In this document: positions 30,086 through 38,940 of the stretch, in pieces
Position numbering within the stretch: the stretch's first letter is position 1
Layout: each line of letters opens with the position of its first letter
Assembly: GCF_024158145.1 (NCBI RefSeq)
Contig: NZ_JAMYXM010000002.1
Location: forward strand, 434,001 to 498,000
Length of the DNA: 64,000 bases
Reading direction: 5' to 3'
Source of the DNA: Notoacmeibacter sp. MSK16QG-6
GTDB taxonomy: Bacteria; Pseudomonadota; Alphaproteobacteria; Rhizobiales; Rhizobiaceae
Notes under the pieces: model-generated
What the model was told of the DNA's origin: nothing
What the model saw: only the letters and a program-made list of their open reading frames with translations
Database searches by the model: none
Translations under genes and position numbers: made by a program

Positions 30086-31468
30086 CTATGCATGATCCTT
30101 CGGATCGAAATGATGGGATGGCTGGCTGGTGCGGGCCTGTCGCTTTAATTCGCGCGCTTCACGCCAGCTCCGCTGGCGCTTTCTGATTGCGTAGCGGCCA
30201 GCCCGCCATCGCACTTTCATGCCGTAGAAGCGTCGTCCTTGTCGCGCGCGCTCCTCGGCCAGGAATAGCTGCAGACCCTCACGATAATTCCAGTAGCCCT
30301 CGGTCGCGATATCTTCCACCCTGTGCATAAGGAAGGTCCATGCCGGCGATACGAGCAGCGTGACCGCTGTCACGGCGATCGCCAGACGGTAGAAATCATA
30401 GCCCAATGCGCCCGCTGACAGGCCCGTCGTCGCCAGTACGAACGAGAATTCACCGATCTGGGCGGTGGACAATCCAGCAATCAGGGCCGTTTCGCGGCTA
30501 TGGCCAGTCATAGCCAGAAGCTGAATGTTGAGAAGGCTTTTTGCCGCGATCACGGCCAGCGACGTTCCGACGACGAGCGCCAGATTGGACCAGATGTAGT
30601 TCAGGTCGATAAGCAGGCCGATCGACAGGAAGAACACGACGAGCAGCACGCTCTGGATCGGCTCGATGACCGGAATGACACGCGCGCGAAGAGTGGAATT
30701 GCCGAGCAAAAGTCCGGCAAGGAACGCGCCATAGGCCGGTGAAAGGCCGCTGTAACCGGAGGCGGCCGCCCCGCCGAAACAAATCGCCAGCGCACCGAGG
30801 GCCAGCATTTCCACATTGCCCTCGACTGCCGAGGTAAATGGAAAGCGCAGCTTGCCGCGTTTACCGAGATACCAAAGGACCACTGCCAGCACCGTGACGG
30901 CAGCGAGCACCTTGACGATCAGAAGAAGGATCGAGGCTTCGCCTCTGCCAAGCGCCCCGACTATAATGAGCATAGGCACTACGGCAATGTCCTGCGCGAT
31001 CAGAATAGCGATGGCGATCCGCCCGGAATCGCCTCGCAATTCGCCCATGTCGTCGAGCATCTTCATGGCGACGACTGTTGACGACAGCGCGATAATGAAG
31101 CCGAGCACGACGCCTTCAGCGGTGGTCGCCTCCCCAGCCCATGCGATGAGAAAACCGACGAGCAACCCCGCGATCAATTGCCCGGATGCGATCAGAACGG
31201 CAGGCCGCAAGCTGAGAACGAAAGCCTTCAGCGAGATTTCCAGACCGATGAAGAATAGGAGAACGAGCACGCCCATTTCGGCAAGCGCGTTCACCGATTC
31301 CGATGTTCGAATGAACCCGAGGGCCGTCGGCCCCATTAGCATCCCAGCCAGAATAAATCCGACGAGAGGCGGCTGGCGCATTCGCATGAGCCCAAGGCCA
31401 AGCACAGTCGCCACGGCAATTACCATCGCGACGTCGATAAGCGGAAAGGCGGTATGATGTTCATCCAT
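30086..31468 (-). CDS. CPA2 family cation:proton antiporter
   Basis: Membrane exchanger of the KefB/KefC group. The 460-aa protein has about 12-13 membrane segments with ARPs of the family: MRQPPLVGFILAGMLMGPTALG, FFIGLEISLKAF, ALSSTVVAMKML, AQDIAVVPMLII and LSTAQIGEFSFVL. The C-terminus (about 395-460) is a short, highly basic tail; the TrkA-N/RCK regulatory domain of true Kef channels is absent. Ion specificity cannot be told. Divergent from the DMT exporter at 31614 with 145 bp between. Confidence 0.88.
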   Translation of the reverse strand: MDEHHTAFPLIDVAMVIAVATVLGLGLMRMRQPPLVGFILAGMLMGPTALGFIRTSESVNALAEMGVLVLLFFIGLEISLKAFVLSLRPAVLIASGQLIAGLLVGFLIAWAGEATTAEGVVLGFIIALSSTVVAMKMLDDMGELRGDSGRIAIAILIAQDIAVVPMLIIVGALGRGEASILLLIVKVLAAVTVLAVVLWYLGKRGKLRFPFTSAVEGNVEMLALGALAICFGGAAASGYSGLSPAYGAFLAGLLLGNSTLRARVIPVIEPIQSVLLVVFFLSIGLLIDLNYIWSNLALVVGTSLAVIAAKSLLNIQLLAMTGHSRETALIAGLSTAQIGEFSFVLATTGLSAGALGYDFYRLAIAVTAVTLLVSPAWTFLMHRVEDIATEGYWNYREGLQLFLAEERARQGRRFYGMKVRWRAGRYAIRKRQRSWREARELKRQARTSQPSHHFDPKDHA

Positions 31469-31613
31469 AACGGCAAATTTATCGCGGATCGCAGCAAGAT
31501 GATACGCCCGGCCCGCTCCAGCACGGTTATTTTTGCGCGATCGATTTCCGGGTGGCCCAATTCCCGGGAGGGCGGCAAAACGATTTGAAACGCTAATTTG
31601 CCGCAGGTAGCCG

Positions 31614-32540
31614 ATGCAATCGCAGCTTCAAACAATGACCGTTGCGCAATGGATGCAACTCATACTGCTCTCGTTGATATGGGGTGGCACGTTCATCCTG
31701 ACTGTGCCGGCGCTCGAAGGCTTCGCGCCGATTGCGCTTGTCGCGTGGCGCCTGACGATAGCGGCGCTCAACCTCCTTCTGGTCTGCTGGCTCCTACATA
31801 TCTCCCTCCGTCCACTCCTGTCGCACGGTCCCCGTCTCATAATGCTGGCGGCACTGAACAACGCGGTCCCATTCTTTCTGATCAGTACTGGACAGACGGT
31901 GATAGGCGCTGGCATGGCCTCCATCTTCAATTCGACGACACCGCTCTGGACTGCCCTAATCGCGGCCTTCCTGCTTCGAAACGAGACGCTGAGGGGCCTG
32001 AAGCTGTTTGGCATTCTTACCGGCATTCTGGGCGTGGCGGTTCTTTTAGGTCCCGCAGCTGTAGCAGGGCTAGGCGGCCCGCCTTGGGCGATGGCCTGTC
32101 TCGTCGGCGCGGCAATTTCATATGGCTTCGGCGCCAATCTGGCGCGCGGTCTCGACGATCTGCCGCCCATTCTCATCGCAACAGGCCAATGTCTCTGCTC
32201 CAGCATCCTGGTTATGGTCACAGCCCTGGTGACTGTTGGCCCCGACGGCATGGTTACGGATAACGGCTCGGCAATAGCATCGGTTTTCGTCATCGGTACG
32301 CTAATGACAGCCGGCGCATATCTCCTTTATTTCAATCTGATTTCGAAAGCCGGCGCGACCAACGGTTCACTCGTGACCATCCTTATTCCTGTAAGCGCCG
32401 TTCTGGCAGGAATGGCCCTCTTCGGAGAGGAAATGACTGTAAATGGATGGATGGGCTTCGCGCTTATTTCCTTCGGTCTACTGATGATCGATGGCCGCCT
32501 CTTCAAAAAACGGCTCCGGCAGGTTACGCCGATTGCATGA
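31614..32540 (+). CDS. EamA/DMT superfamily exporter
   Basis: The 308-aa protein has ten hydrophobic segments in two EamA repeats, with LIWGGTFILTVPALEGFAPIALVAWR at the N-terminus and LLYFNLISKAGATNGSL / FGEEMTVNGWMGFALI in the second half. Members export metabolites or amino acids; substrate unknown. The stop overlaps the start of the following amidase gene by 4 bp (ATGA), so both are one operon, which may hint that the pump handles the product or substrate of the amidase. Confidence 0.88.
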   Translation: MQSQLQTMTVAQWMQLILLSLIWGGTFILTVPALEGFAPIALVAWRLTIAALNLLLVCWLLHISLRPLLSHGPRLIMLAALNNAVPFFLISTGQTVIGAGMASIFNSTTPLWTALIAAFLLRNETLRGLKLFGILTGILGVAVLLGPAAVAGLGGPPWAMACLVGAAISYGFGANLARGLDDLPPILIATGQCLCSSILVMVTALVTVGPDGMVTDNGSAIASVFVIGTLMTAGAYLLYFNLISKAGATNGSLVTILIPVSAVLAGMALFGEEMTVNGWMGFALISFGLLMIDGRLFKKRLRQVTPIA

Positions 32541-33790
32541 AAATGCAGTCTTACCGCGAAATTCGCGAGGCGATCGCTTCGCATCACCTGACGCCTGCCG
32601 AAGCGATCCGCGCCGCATATGAGGCGATCACGCTAGCAGACGGTCACATTCATGCGTTTACCGTTCTGGCCGACGAGGCGATGCGACAACGCGACGGAGC
32701 GATGGATGGCCCCCTTGCCGGAATCGCCATCGGGATCAAGGACATCGTCGACACGGCGGACTTTCCAACATCCTATGGCAGTCCGATCTACGAAAATCAT
32801 CGCCCCGCCGCCGACGCTGCCATCTGCGCGATGATCCGTTCGAAAGGCGGTCATATCGTCGGAAAGACCGTCACTGCCGAACTCGCCTTCTTCCACCCCG
32901 GCCCGACGGTAAATCCGCACGATCACGCCCATACGCCAGGCGGCTCTTCTTCCGGTTCGGCTGCGGCGGTCGCGGCGGGCATGGTGCCGCTTGCCATCGG
33001 CACGCAAACGGGCGGTTCGGTTATCCGACCGGCCAGCTATTGCGGCATCGCTGGCTTCAAGCCGAGTTTTCGGCTGATACCCACCGTCGGGGTCAAAACA
33101 TTTTCATGGACGCTGGACACGCTTGGCCTGTTCGCGGCGAGCGTAGCAGATGTGGCGGCGGCTGCCGCCGATACTACCGGCAGACATCTCGACCAGCCGT
33201 CCCGTGGCAAACCGCTTCGAATTGCCATTTGGGACGACGACGGCCGTCGCGAGGTCAGCGCCGATATGGCGGCAGCGGTAGAGCGCATCGCTGGGATCGC
33301 AGGCAGACAGGGCCACCAGGTAATTACTCTCAAAGAACCGGAGGCAATGATCGAAGCCGACCTCTGCCACGGTCTTCTCCAAGAGTACGAAGGCGCGCTT
33401 TCCCTCGCTCACGAGATGCGCACCGCGCCTCAATTGCTGAGCGACAAATTACGAGACGCTCTCGAAGGCGCCAGTCGCATCGATTCGTCGGCCTACGACG
33501 GCGCTCGGCGGACTGCCCGCCGGGCGCGGCTGGCGGCACGCGAGCTCTTCGATGAAGTCGATATTGTTTTGTCGCCCGCAGCGACGGGTGCCGCTCCCCG
33601 CGGCCTGGCTTCGACCGGATCGGCCGAACATAATCGACTCTGGACCCTTCTGGGCTGTCCCGCCGTCACGTTCCGGGCAGATCGCGACGGCCCCCTTCCC
33701 CTTGGCATTCAAATGACAGCGCGATTCGGTAAAGATGCCCTTTTGCTGGCGGCAGCGGCCGAACTGGAAGCAGTATCTAACGCGGAATGA
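32537..33790 (+). CDS. Amidase signature family hydrolase
   Basis: The 417-aa protein has the Ser-cisSer-Lys triad of the amidase signature family: Lys68 in GIAIGIKDIVDT, the cis-Ser at 137-138 in TPGGSSSGSAAAVAAG, and nucleophile Ser161 in QTGGSVIRPASYCG. It is not GatA-like in context (no gatB or gatC), so it is a catabolic amidase of unknown substrate. The frame is open further upstream but the ATG at 32537 overlaps the exporter stop; ATG 32543 is an alternative. Confidence 0.88.
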   Translation: MKMQSYREIREAIASHHLTPAEAIRAAYEAITLADGHIHAFTVLADEAMRQRDGAMDGPLAGIAIGIKDIVDTADFPTSYGSPIYENHRPAADAAICAMIRSKGGHIVGKTVTAELAFFHPGPTVNPHDHAHTPGGSSSGSAAAVAAGMVPLAIGTQTGGSVIRPASYCGIAGFKPSFRLIPTVGVKTFSWTLDTLGLFAASVADVAAAAADTTGRHLDQPSRGKPLRIAIWDDDGRREVSADMAAAVERIAGIAGRQGHQVITLKEPEAMIEADLCHGLLQEYEGALSLAHEMRTAPQLLSDKLRDALEGASRIDSSAYDGARRTARRARLAARELFDEVDIVLSPAATGAAPRGLASTGSAEHNRLWTLLGCPAVTFRADRDGPLPLGIQMTARFGKDALLLAAAAELEAVSNAE

Positions 33791-33996
33791 TCGCACATTC
33801 CGTGTCAAAACCTCGAATGGTCATGCAGAGAAAAGTTGCTGCGCCGCACAACGCTATAAGCTTTGCGTCGCATAGTCTCGCCGACATAAAGGAGAATAGT
33901 AATCGAGAACGAGGGCAGTGCAGCACATTTTCGGACTAGGCCGATGCCGATTGCGTCACTATTTTCCTGATTGCCAAACTTGGAAGGGAGACCAGC

Positions 33997-34083
33997 ATGA
34001 CCTCTGTAAGCTTGGTCAATCGCGTAGTAATCGGCGCTGTTTTCGTTTTTGTGGCAATCGCCATCATCGGACTTCTGCCTTGA
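33997..34083 (+). CDS. 28-aa single-span membrane mini-protein
   Basis: A short frame, MTSVSLVNRVVIGAVFVFVAIAIIGLLP, preceded by a strong ribosome site (GGAAGGGAG, about 8 bp before the ATG). The peptide is one hydrophobic helix with a short polar N-terminus containing one Arg. It sits in a 330-bp gap between the amidase gene and the convergent ArsR-methyltransferase gene, and does not overlap either. No family recognised. Small size makes chance possible, but the ribosome site and clean membrane helix speak for a real gene. Confidence 0.5.
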   Translation: MTSVSLVNRVVIGAVFVFVAIAIIGLLP

Positions 34084-34124
34084 ACCCGATTTGTACGTTT
34101 TAGTCACCACAAAATCTCTGACGG

Positions 34125-35099
34125 TCAGGCGGCGCTCGTCGGCTTGCACGCCAGCCAGATATCGACTGTCAGTCCCTCATCGGAATTAGCAGGCGCTATC
34201 GTTTTGCGATCCGCCAGTTTCAGTCCTTCGGCCTCCAACCAGTCGGTCATCTGCGCATCGGAAAAGCCAAGTCGCCGATGGGCGTAGTCAGTGCGCAGAA
34301 AATCCAGCTCATGCGGCTGGAAATCGATGATGGCGATACGTCCGCCTGGCCTCAGCGCCGCCGCTGCCCGCTTCACCGCCAAGGCGGGCTGATCGAGATA
34401 GTGCAGAACCTGATGAATAGTCACCAGATCGATGCTGCCTTTTTCGACAGGCAGATCGAACACGCTAGCCTGGCGCAACTGGGTATGTGCGACGCCGGCT
34501 TCCTCCAGCCTGGAGCGCGCGATGGCCAGCATCTCTCGTGACGGATCGATACCAACCGCTCGCCGGCACAGCGGCGCAAAAAGCGCGATCATACGTCCTG
34601 TTCCGGTGCCGATATCCAGCATGGTCTCGACCGGCCGCTCGCCGATCATCGCGCAAAGCGCCTCCTCCACCGCCTCGTCAGGCGCATGCAGCGAACGAAT
34701 ACGGTCCCATTCCGACGCATTGGCCGCGAAATAGGCAGCGGCGCGGCTCATATGGTCTTCCCGCACGGCTGCCAAACGCGCCAGGTCATCTCCAACCTGT
34801 TCGTCCGACAAATCGAGCCGATCCATAAGTCGGTCGCAGAACAGGCGCGCTGGACCGTCCGCGACCAGATGGAAATAAGCCCACGCGCCTTCCTGATAGC
34901 GACCGATAAGACCGACCTCCATCAAGAGTTTCAGATGGCGCGAAACCCTGGGCTGTGATTGGTCCAACACCGCCGTCAGATCGGAAACCGTCATTTCGCC
35001 CTGCCGCAGAAGCAGCAGAATACGCAGCCGGCTGGATTCCGCCATGGCTTTGGACGTATCCAGCAATTGTTGAAAACTGAGTCGAGGATCGTCCGACAA
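34125..35099 (-). CDS. ArsR-type regulator fused to SAM methyltransferase
   Basis: The 324-aa protein has an N-terminal ArsR winged helix (about residues 10-90: SRLRILLLLRQGEMTVSDL, QSQPRVSRHLKLLMEVGLI) and a C-terminal class I methyltransferase domain (from about 140; SAM loop ETMLDIGTGTGRM, then VGIDPSREML and FDLPVEKGSIDLV). Fusions of this kind occur across alphaproteobacteria, often near methionine-cycle genes, and may sense SAM or its products; here the neighbours are trmO and a DUF2293 gene. A 7-bp-arm inverted repeat at 35113-35134 in the divergent promoter is a candidate operator. Confidence 0.88.
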   Translation of the reverse strand: MSDDPRLSFQQLLDTSKAMAESSRLRILLLLRQGEMTVSDLTAVLDQSQPRVSRHLKLLMEVGLIGRYQEGAWAYFHLVADGPARLFCDRLMDRLDLSDEQVGDDLARLAAVREDHMSRAAAYFAANASEWDRIRSLHAPDEAVEEALCAMIGERPVETMLDIGTGTGRMIALFAPLCRRAVGIDPSREMLAIARSRLEEAGVAHTQLRQASVFDLPVEKGSIDLVTIHQVLHYLDQPALAVKRAAAALRPGGRIAIIDFQPHELDFLRTDYAHRRLGFSDAQMTDWLEAEGLKLADRKTIAPANSDEGLTVDIWLACKPTSAA

Positions 35100-35112
35100 G
35101 CCGGCCTCCGTT

Positions 35113-35134
35113 CACATAAGGATAGGTTTATGTG
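35113..35134. promoter_or_regulatory. Inverted repeat, candidate ArsR operator
   Basis: CACATAA (35113-35119) and TTATGTG (35128-35134), perfect 7-bp arms with an 8-bp spacer, between the divergent starts of the ArsR-methyltransferase gene (35099) and trmO (35168). Size and AT content suit an ArsR dimer site and suggest autoregulation, possibly with control of trmO. Confidence 0.5.
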
Positions 35135-35167
35135 CGCGGCCGGATTTTCGCAACCGAAGGATCAACA

Positions 35168-35674
35168 ATGGCTGAATTCGAGCAGCGCGATGGCGAGAGC
35201 CGCCTTCCTTTCGACCCCGCGACGGTCGAGGCGGATGCGGGTCTGATCTTTATCGGAGCCATCCGTTCGCCATGGAAAGAGAGGAAGGACTGCCCCAAGA
35301 ATCTGAGCCAGGCGCGGGAACGCGGGAAAACCGCGATGATAGAAATCAATAAACCCTTCCGCCCGGGCCTAGATGGACTGAAAGAGGGTAATCTTGCGCA
35401 CATTCTCAGCTGGTTGGATCGCGCCCCGCGCAACCTGATCGCACAACGACCGCGCCATCTCGAAACCGCGCGCGGCACCTTCGCGCTACGTTCGCCGGTA
35501 CGGCCCAATCCTATCGGCCTTCATACGGTCCGCCTCATCTCCGTCGATATTGCCGCGGGGCTGGTCGAGATCGACGCCATCGATCTGATAGACGGCACGC
35601 CGGTCCTCGATCTCAAGCCCTATTATCCGACGACAGACAGTCTTCACGACAGATTTGACGGAGAGAGTGCGTGA
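35168..35674 (+). CDS. trmO: tRNA (adenine(37)-N6)-methyltransferase TrmO (TsaA)
   Basis: SAM-dependent enzyme that methylates t6A37 of some tRNAs. The 168-aa protein has the TsaA beta-barrel motifs IFIGAIRSPWKERKDCPKN, TFALRSPVRPNPIGLHTVRL and DIDGTPVLDLKPY-type (DLIDGTPVLDLKPYYP). The N-terminal extension MAEFEQRDGESRLPF resembles alphaproteobacterial members. The ATG at 35168 follows GAAGGATCAACA. It overlaps the next gene by 4 bp and is divergent from the ArsR-methyltransferase gene. Confidence 0.9.
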   Translation: MAEFEQRDGESRLPFDPATVEADAGLIFIGAIRSPWKERKDCPKNLSQARERGKTAMIEINKPFRPGLDGLKEGNLAHILSWLDRAPRNLIAQRPRHLETARGTFALRSPVRPNPIGLHTVRLISVDIAAGLVEIDAIDLIDGTPVLDLKPYYPTTDSLHDRFDGESA

Positions 35675-36057
35675 GGCCGAAAACGGAACGGCAGAAAGCG
35701 TTGCGGGACGCGCTTCGTCTGCTCATTCCGGCTGCGCCATTGGCCGATTTCGAAATTCTCTACGACGATGCATCCCGGCCCCATATGCGTGACCTGCCGG
35801 TGGATGCTGCCGCCTGGCTCGCCGCCCTCGCCCACATCCGCCATCAATATACCGATTACGATGCACTGCGCGATGATGGCTACGACCGAGAAAGCGCCCT
35901 GCATTTCATCGTCGATGACATCAACGCTGTTCTGACGCGCTGGCGCGCTACCCGCCTGCTCGATCCGGACGCTCTCGCCGAAGAGGATGTCTTTCCAAGC
36001 GACGCCCCTTCGCAGAGCGCCCGCCGTAAAGGAAGAAGCGGCAGACGAAAAGAATAA
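35671..36057 (+). CDS. DUF2293-like protein
   Basis: The 128-aa protein starts at a GTG in a 4-bp overlap with trmO (GTGA). A central helical region RHQYTDYDALRDDGYDRESA followed by VDDINAVLTRW fits the DUF2293 pattern of a tRNA/RNA-associated or unknown small domain; the C-terminus is basic (KGRSGRRKE). Function unknown. Coupling to trmO suggests the two act in the same process, which is inference. Confidence 0.72.
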   Translation: MRPKTERQKALRDALRLLIPAAPLADFEILYDDASRPHMRDLPVDAAAWLAALAHIRHQYTDYDALRDDGYDRESALHFIVDDINAVLTRWRATRLLDPDALAEEDVFPSDAPSQSARRKGRSGRRKE

Positions 36058-36134
36058 GTCCTTTTCATATCAGATACTTATCTGACAGATCGGAATCGTC
36101 TTCCGAACCGCTTGAATCAGTTTATGAGCTGCCG

Positions 36135-36902
36135 CTAGGCCCTGCGCGCGACGACAAAGAAGCGCGGATAGCGCAGCAGACGCTCTCCATTAGCCATGGC
36201 GGGATAGGCCATCTCCAGGCGGCTGCGATAATCGGCGACGAACGCCTCCGCCTCGTCTGCCGACAGCTTGTCGAGATACGGTTTCAGCCCTGTGGAGCGC
36301 ACCCATTCGACAATCGCATCGACATCGTCCATCCGGTGATAATAGGACGTGTGCCATAGGTCGATATGATCGCTAATACCGCTCAGCGCATCGAAAAAAG
36401 CGGTCGGAGCCGCCAACGGATCGCGAGCGGTGCCAGCGACCTTGTCTGCGAAGGGCTTCGCTGCAGCTGCCTCTTCCATCAGCCGATGCGAGGGCTCATT
36501 CACATTGTCCGGCATCTGCACGGCGATCCAGCCATCATGTGGCTGCGCTTCGTGCAAGCGTCGAATCGTGGCGACCGGATCGGCTGTCCAGTGCAGCGAG
36601 GCATTGGCAAAGAGAACGTCGTCCTCCGGCCCCGGCTTCCAGTCCTCCGCCGATACCTGCTCGAAGGTCGCGTCGGGCAGCCGCTCACGCGCCGCCTTCA
36701 ACATGTCGGGCGAAGTATCGATGCCGGCGATGCGCGCCTTGGGCCAACGGGCGGTAAGGAGTTCGGTGGAGTTGCCCGGCCCGCAGCCGATATCGGCCAC
36801 GGCGCGCGGCCTCTCACAGCCGATGCGGGCGAGAAGATCGGCGGCCGGGCGTGTCCGCTCGCCGGCGAACTGCAGATATTGCGCGCTCGACCAGTCCGCC
36901 AT
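36135..36902 (-). CDS. tam: Trans-aconitate 2-methyltransferase
   Basis: SAM-dependent enzyme that esterifies trans-aconitate, an inhibitor of aconitase formed spontaneously from cis-aconitate. The 255-aa protein starts MADWSSAQYLQFAGERTRPA, matching the family's W(x)AxQYLxFxxERTRPA start, with the SAM loop VADIGCGPGNSTELL, DTSPDMLKAAR, and LFANASLHW and VQMPDNVNEPSH. It lies 7 bp after the SDR gene, so the two are probably co-transcribed. Confidence 0.93.
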   Translation of the reverse strand: MADWSSAQYLQFAGERTRPAADLLARIGCERPRAVADIGCGPGNSTELLTARWPKARIAGIDTSPDMLKAARERLPDATFEQVSAEDWKPGPEDDVLFANASLHWTADPVATIRRLHEAQPHDGWIAVQMPDNVNEPSHRLMEEAAAAKPFADKVAGTARDPLAAPTAFFDALSGISDHIDLWHTSYYHRMDDVDAIVEWVRSTGLKPYLDKLSADEAEAFVADYRSRLEMAYPAMANGERLLRYPRFFVVARRA

Positions 36903-36909
36903 GATCCGC

Positions 36910-37584
36910 CTACCAGCTTTCGCGTTCGCTGCCGTCCCAGTTCCAGAAGCGGCCGGTCTTGTCGATGGTCAGCCCCTCGGCAAGATCGATGATGCCCTTG
37001 GCGCTTTCCTCCGGCGTGATGTCGGCCGATGAACCGCCCATATCGGTCCGCACCCAGCCGGGATGCAGATTGGCGACGGCGATGCCGTCGTCGCGCAGTT
37101 CGGTGGCCAGCGCCCGACCGATCTTGTTCACTGCCGTCTTGGAGGTGCGATAGGCGATATTGCCGGTATCGGCGTTCAGATCGCCCATCTGCGATGAAAC
37201 GATCAGCACCTTGCCGGCACCGCTCTTCTTCAATGCCGGCAGAAAAGCCTGCGTCACCATGAGCGGGCCGAGCGCATTGACCTGCAGCGTCTGCATGAAG
37301 CCGTCCATATCGTCCACGGAAAGCGGCGAGCCGGACGGCCCCTTAATGCCGGCATTGTTGATCAGAATATCGACCGGCTGGCTGAGCGCACCCGCCGCCT
37401 TTGCCAAAGCGTCGCGGCTGGTGACGTCGAGGACGAGCGGCGTGAAACCGTCCCTGTCCTTCAAATCGCCGAAATCGTCGTCGCTTCGCGCCGTGCCGAT
37501 CACCTTATGGCCGCGCGACAGCGCCTCTAGCGCCATCGCCCGCCCGATTCCGCGCGACACGCCTGTGATGAGAATGGTGGTCAT
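36910..37584 (-). CDS. Short-chain dehydrogenase/reductase
   Basis: Classical SDR oxidoreductase of 224 aa. NAD(P) loop TGVSRGIGRAMAL (residues 7-19), LINNAG at 74-79, catalytic Ser130/131, Tyr145 and Lys149 (YRTSK). The Arg in the loop and the basic TARSD stretch favour NADP(H). Substrate unknown. It is the first gene of a pair with tam. Confidence 0.9.
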   Translation of the reverse strand: MTTILITGVSRGIGRAMALEALSRGHKVIGTARSDDDFGDLKDRDGFTPLVLDVTSRDALAKAAGALSQPVDILINNAGIKGPSGSPLSVDDMDGFMQTLQVNALGPLMVTQAFLPALKKSGAGKVLIVSSQMGDLNADTGNIAYRTSKTAVNKIGRALATELRDDGIAVANLHPGWVRTDMGGSSADITPEESAKGIIDLAEGLTIDKTGRFWNWDGSERESW

Positions 37585-37757
37585 GGAGTATCCGCCTCGT
37601 ATTTCGTGCAGCCTTTCAGCTAGTGCGCAGTTTGATCCTGACGATGAGTACGACGTGGAAAAGCTTTTGATACGCAGCTTCTAAAATAGCGAAAGATCAA
37701 CTATGAATGACATGGGGGTGCGGGCTCTGCTTGCGCATGGAAGCAGAGGGGTGCGCT

Positions 37758-38846
37758 ATGAGCGACGACCATCACGACGACGGTAAGCCGCAGGCTGAAA
37801 AGGTTTTCGACCCCCGGCAGACCGACAGTTCCGCCAATCAGGATCCGGACGGCATGAATGTCGGGGCGGGCCGGTTTCTGGAACAGGCGATGGAGCAGAC
37901 CCGCATGGCGATCTGCATCACCGATCCGAAACAGGACGGCAATCCCATCACCTTCGTCAACCGCGCCTTTATTGAACTGACCGGCTATGACCGCGAGGAA
38001 GCGATCGGTCGCAATTGCCAGTTTCTTCAGGGGCCGAAGACCGATCCCGCCGACATTGCAAGGATCAGGGAGAGCCTTGAGAAACAAGAAGTCGTCGTCT
38101 TAGAAATTCTGAACTACCGCAAGGATGGCACCCCTTTTTGGAACATGCTCCATATCGGACCCATTTTTGATGAAGATGGCGAACTGCAACAGTTTTACGG
38201 CTCGCAATGGGAGGTGACGAACTTCGTCGAGACGCGGCAGGAGGCGGCACGGCAGACGCACATCGCCGAGGAACTGCAGCACCGGGTCGGCAACCTTTTC
38301 GGCATCATTGCCTCGATCATCCGCCTGTCCTCGCGTGGCGAGACGGACGTAGCGACGGTTATCGAGCGGATCGAGCAGCGGGTCGCGGCACTTGGCCGGG
38401 CCCATAGCGTCGCCATCGGCTCCGAGGCAAGCGATGAGGATAGCAGTTCCAATCTGCGGAACATGATCGACACGATCCTTAGCCCCTACCCCAACAAAAC
38501 GATCTCGCAGATCGACATTGACGGACCACCGACCAGCCTTCCAGCCGCAGCAGTCACGCCACTGGCGCTGACATTGCACGAGTTGGCCACGAACTCTGTA
38601 AAATACGGCGCCTTGGGCGATCAGGACGGCCGTCTCTCCGTCAAATGGTCGAACAATGGCAGTCAGCTATCGATTGTCTGGTCGGAACGGCCCGTCGAGC
38701 CGGTCGCCGCGCCAAACGGCGACAAGCTTGGCACCGGCTCACGCATAATCGGCGCGGTCCTTCACGGTATTGGCGGCGAAATCGCCTATGATTGGAAGGT
38801 CGAGGGACTGGTGGCAACCATCACCGTGCCTACGGTGGAGGCGTGA
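37758..38846 (+). CDS. LOV-domain HWE histidine kinase (blue-light sensor)
   Basis: Flavin-based photoreceptor kinase. The 362-aa protein has a LOV domain (about residues 40-158) with the adduct-forming Cys87 in GRNCQFLQGP, NYRKDGTPFWN and the QWEVT exit strand, then a HWE/HisKA_2 kinase core: phospho-acceptor His175 in EELQHRVGNLFGI, the HELATNSVKYGAL N-box and the WSE triplet that defines HWE kinases. In Brucella and others such kinases feed the PhyR stress cascade. The start at 37758 has AGAGGGG 8 bp upstream; an earlier ATG (37707) lacks one. No response regulator is adjacent; phyR lies about 6 kb away. Confidence 0.92.
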   Translation: MSDDHHDDGKPQAEKVFDPRQTDSSANQDPDGMNVGAGRFLEQAMEQTRMAICITDPKQDGNPITFVNRAFIELTGYDREEAIGRNCQFLQGPKTDPADIARIRESLEKQEVVVLEILNYRKDGTPFWNMLHIGPIFDEDGELQQFYGSQWEVTNFVETRQEAARQTHIAEELQHRVGNLFGIIASIIRLSSRGETDVATVIERIEQRVAALGRAHSVAIGSEASDEDSSSNLRNMIDTILSPYPNKTISQIDIDGPPTSLPAAAVTPLALTLHELATNSVKYGALGDQDGRLSVKWSNNGSQLSIVWSERPVEPVAAPNGDKLGTGSRIIGAVLHGIGGEIAYDWKVEGLVATITVPTVEA

Positions 38847-38940
38847 TGGATTGGTGGAATTGACCTATAAACCATAAAGGTGGAAGCGTCCCGCACCCTG
38901 CCTATCGGAGAGCTGTAGGGTGCGGGACCTCTCGCGATAA

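Noticed and set aside
33805-34149. 114-codon minus-strand frame between the amidase and methyltransferase genes
   Set aside because: Low-quality sequence without motif; antisense to the mini-protein and overlapping the end of the methyltransferase gene.
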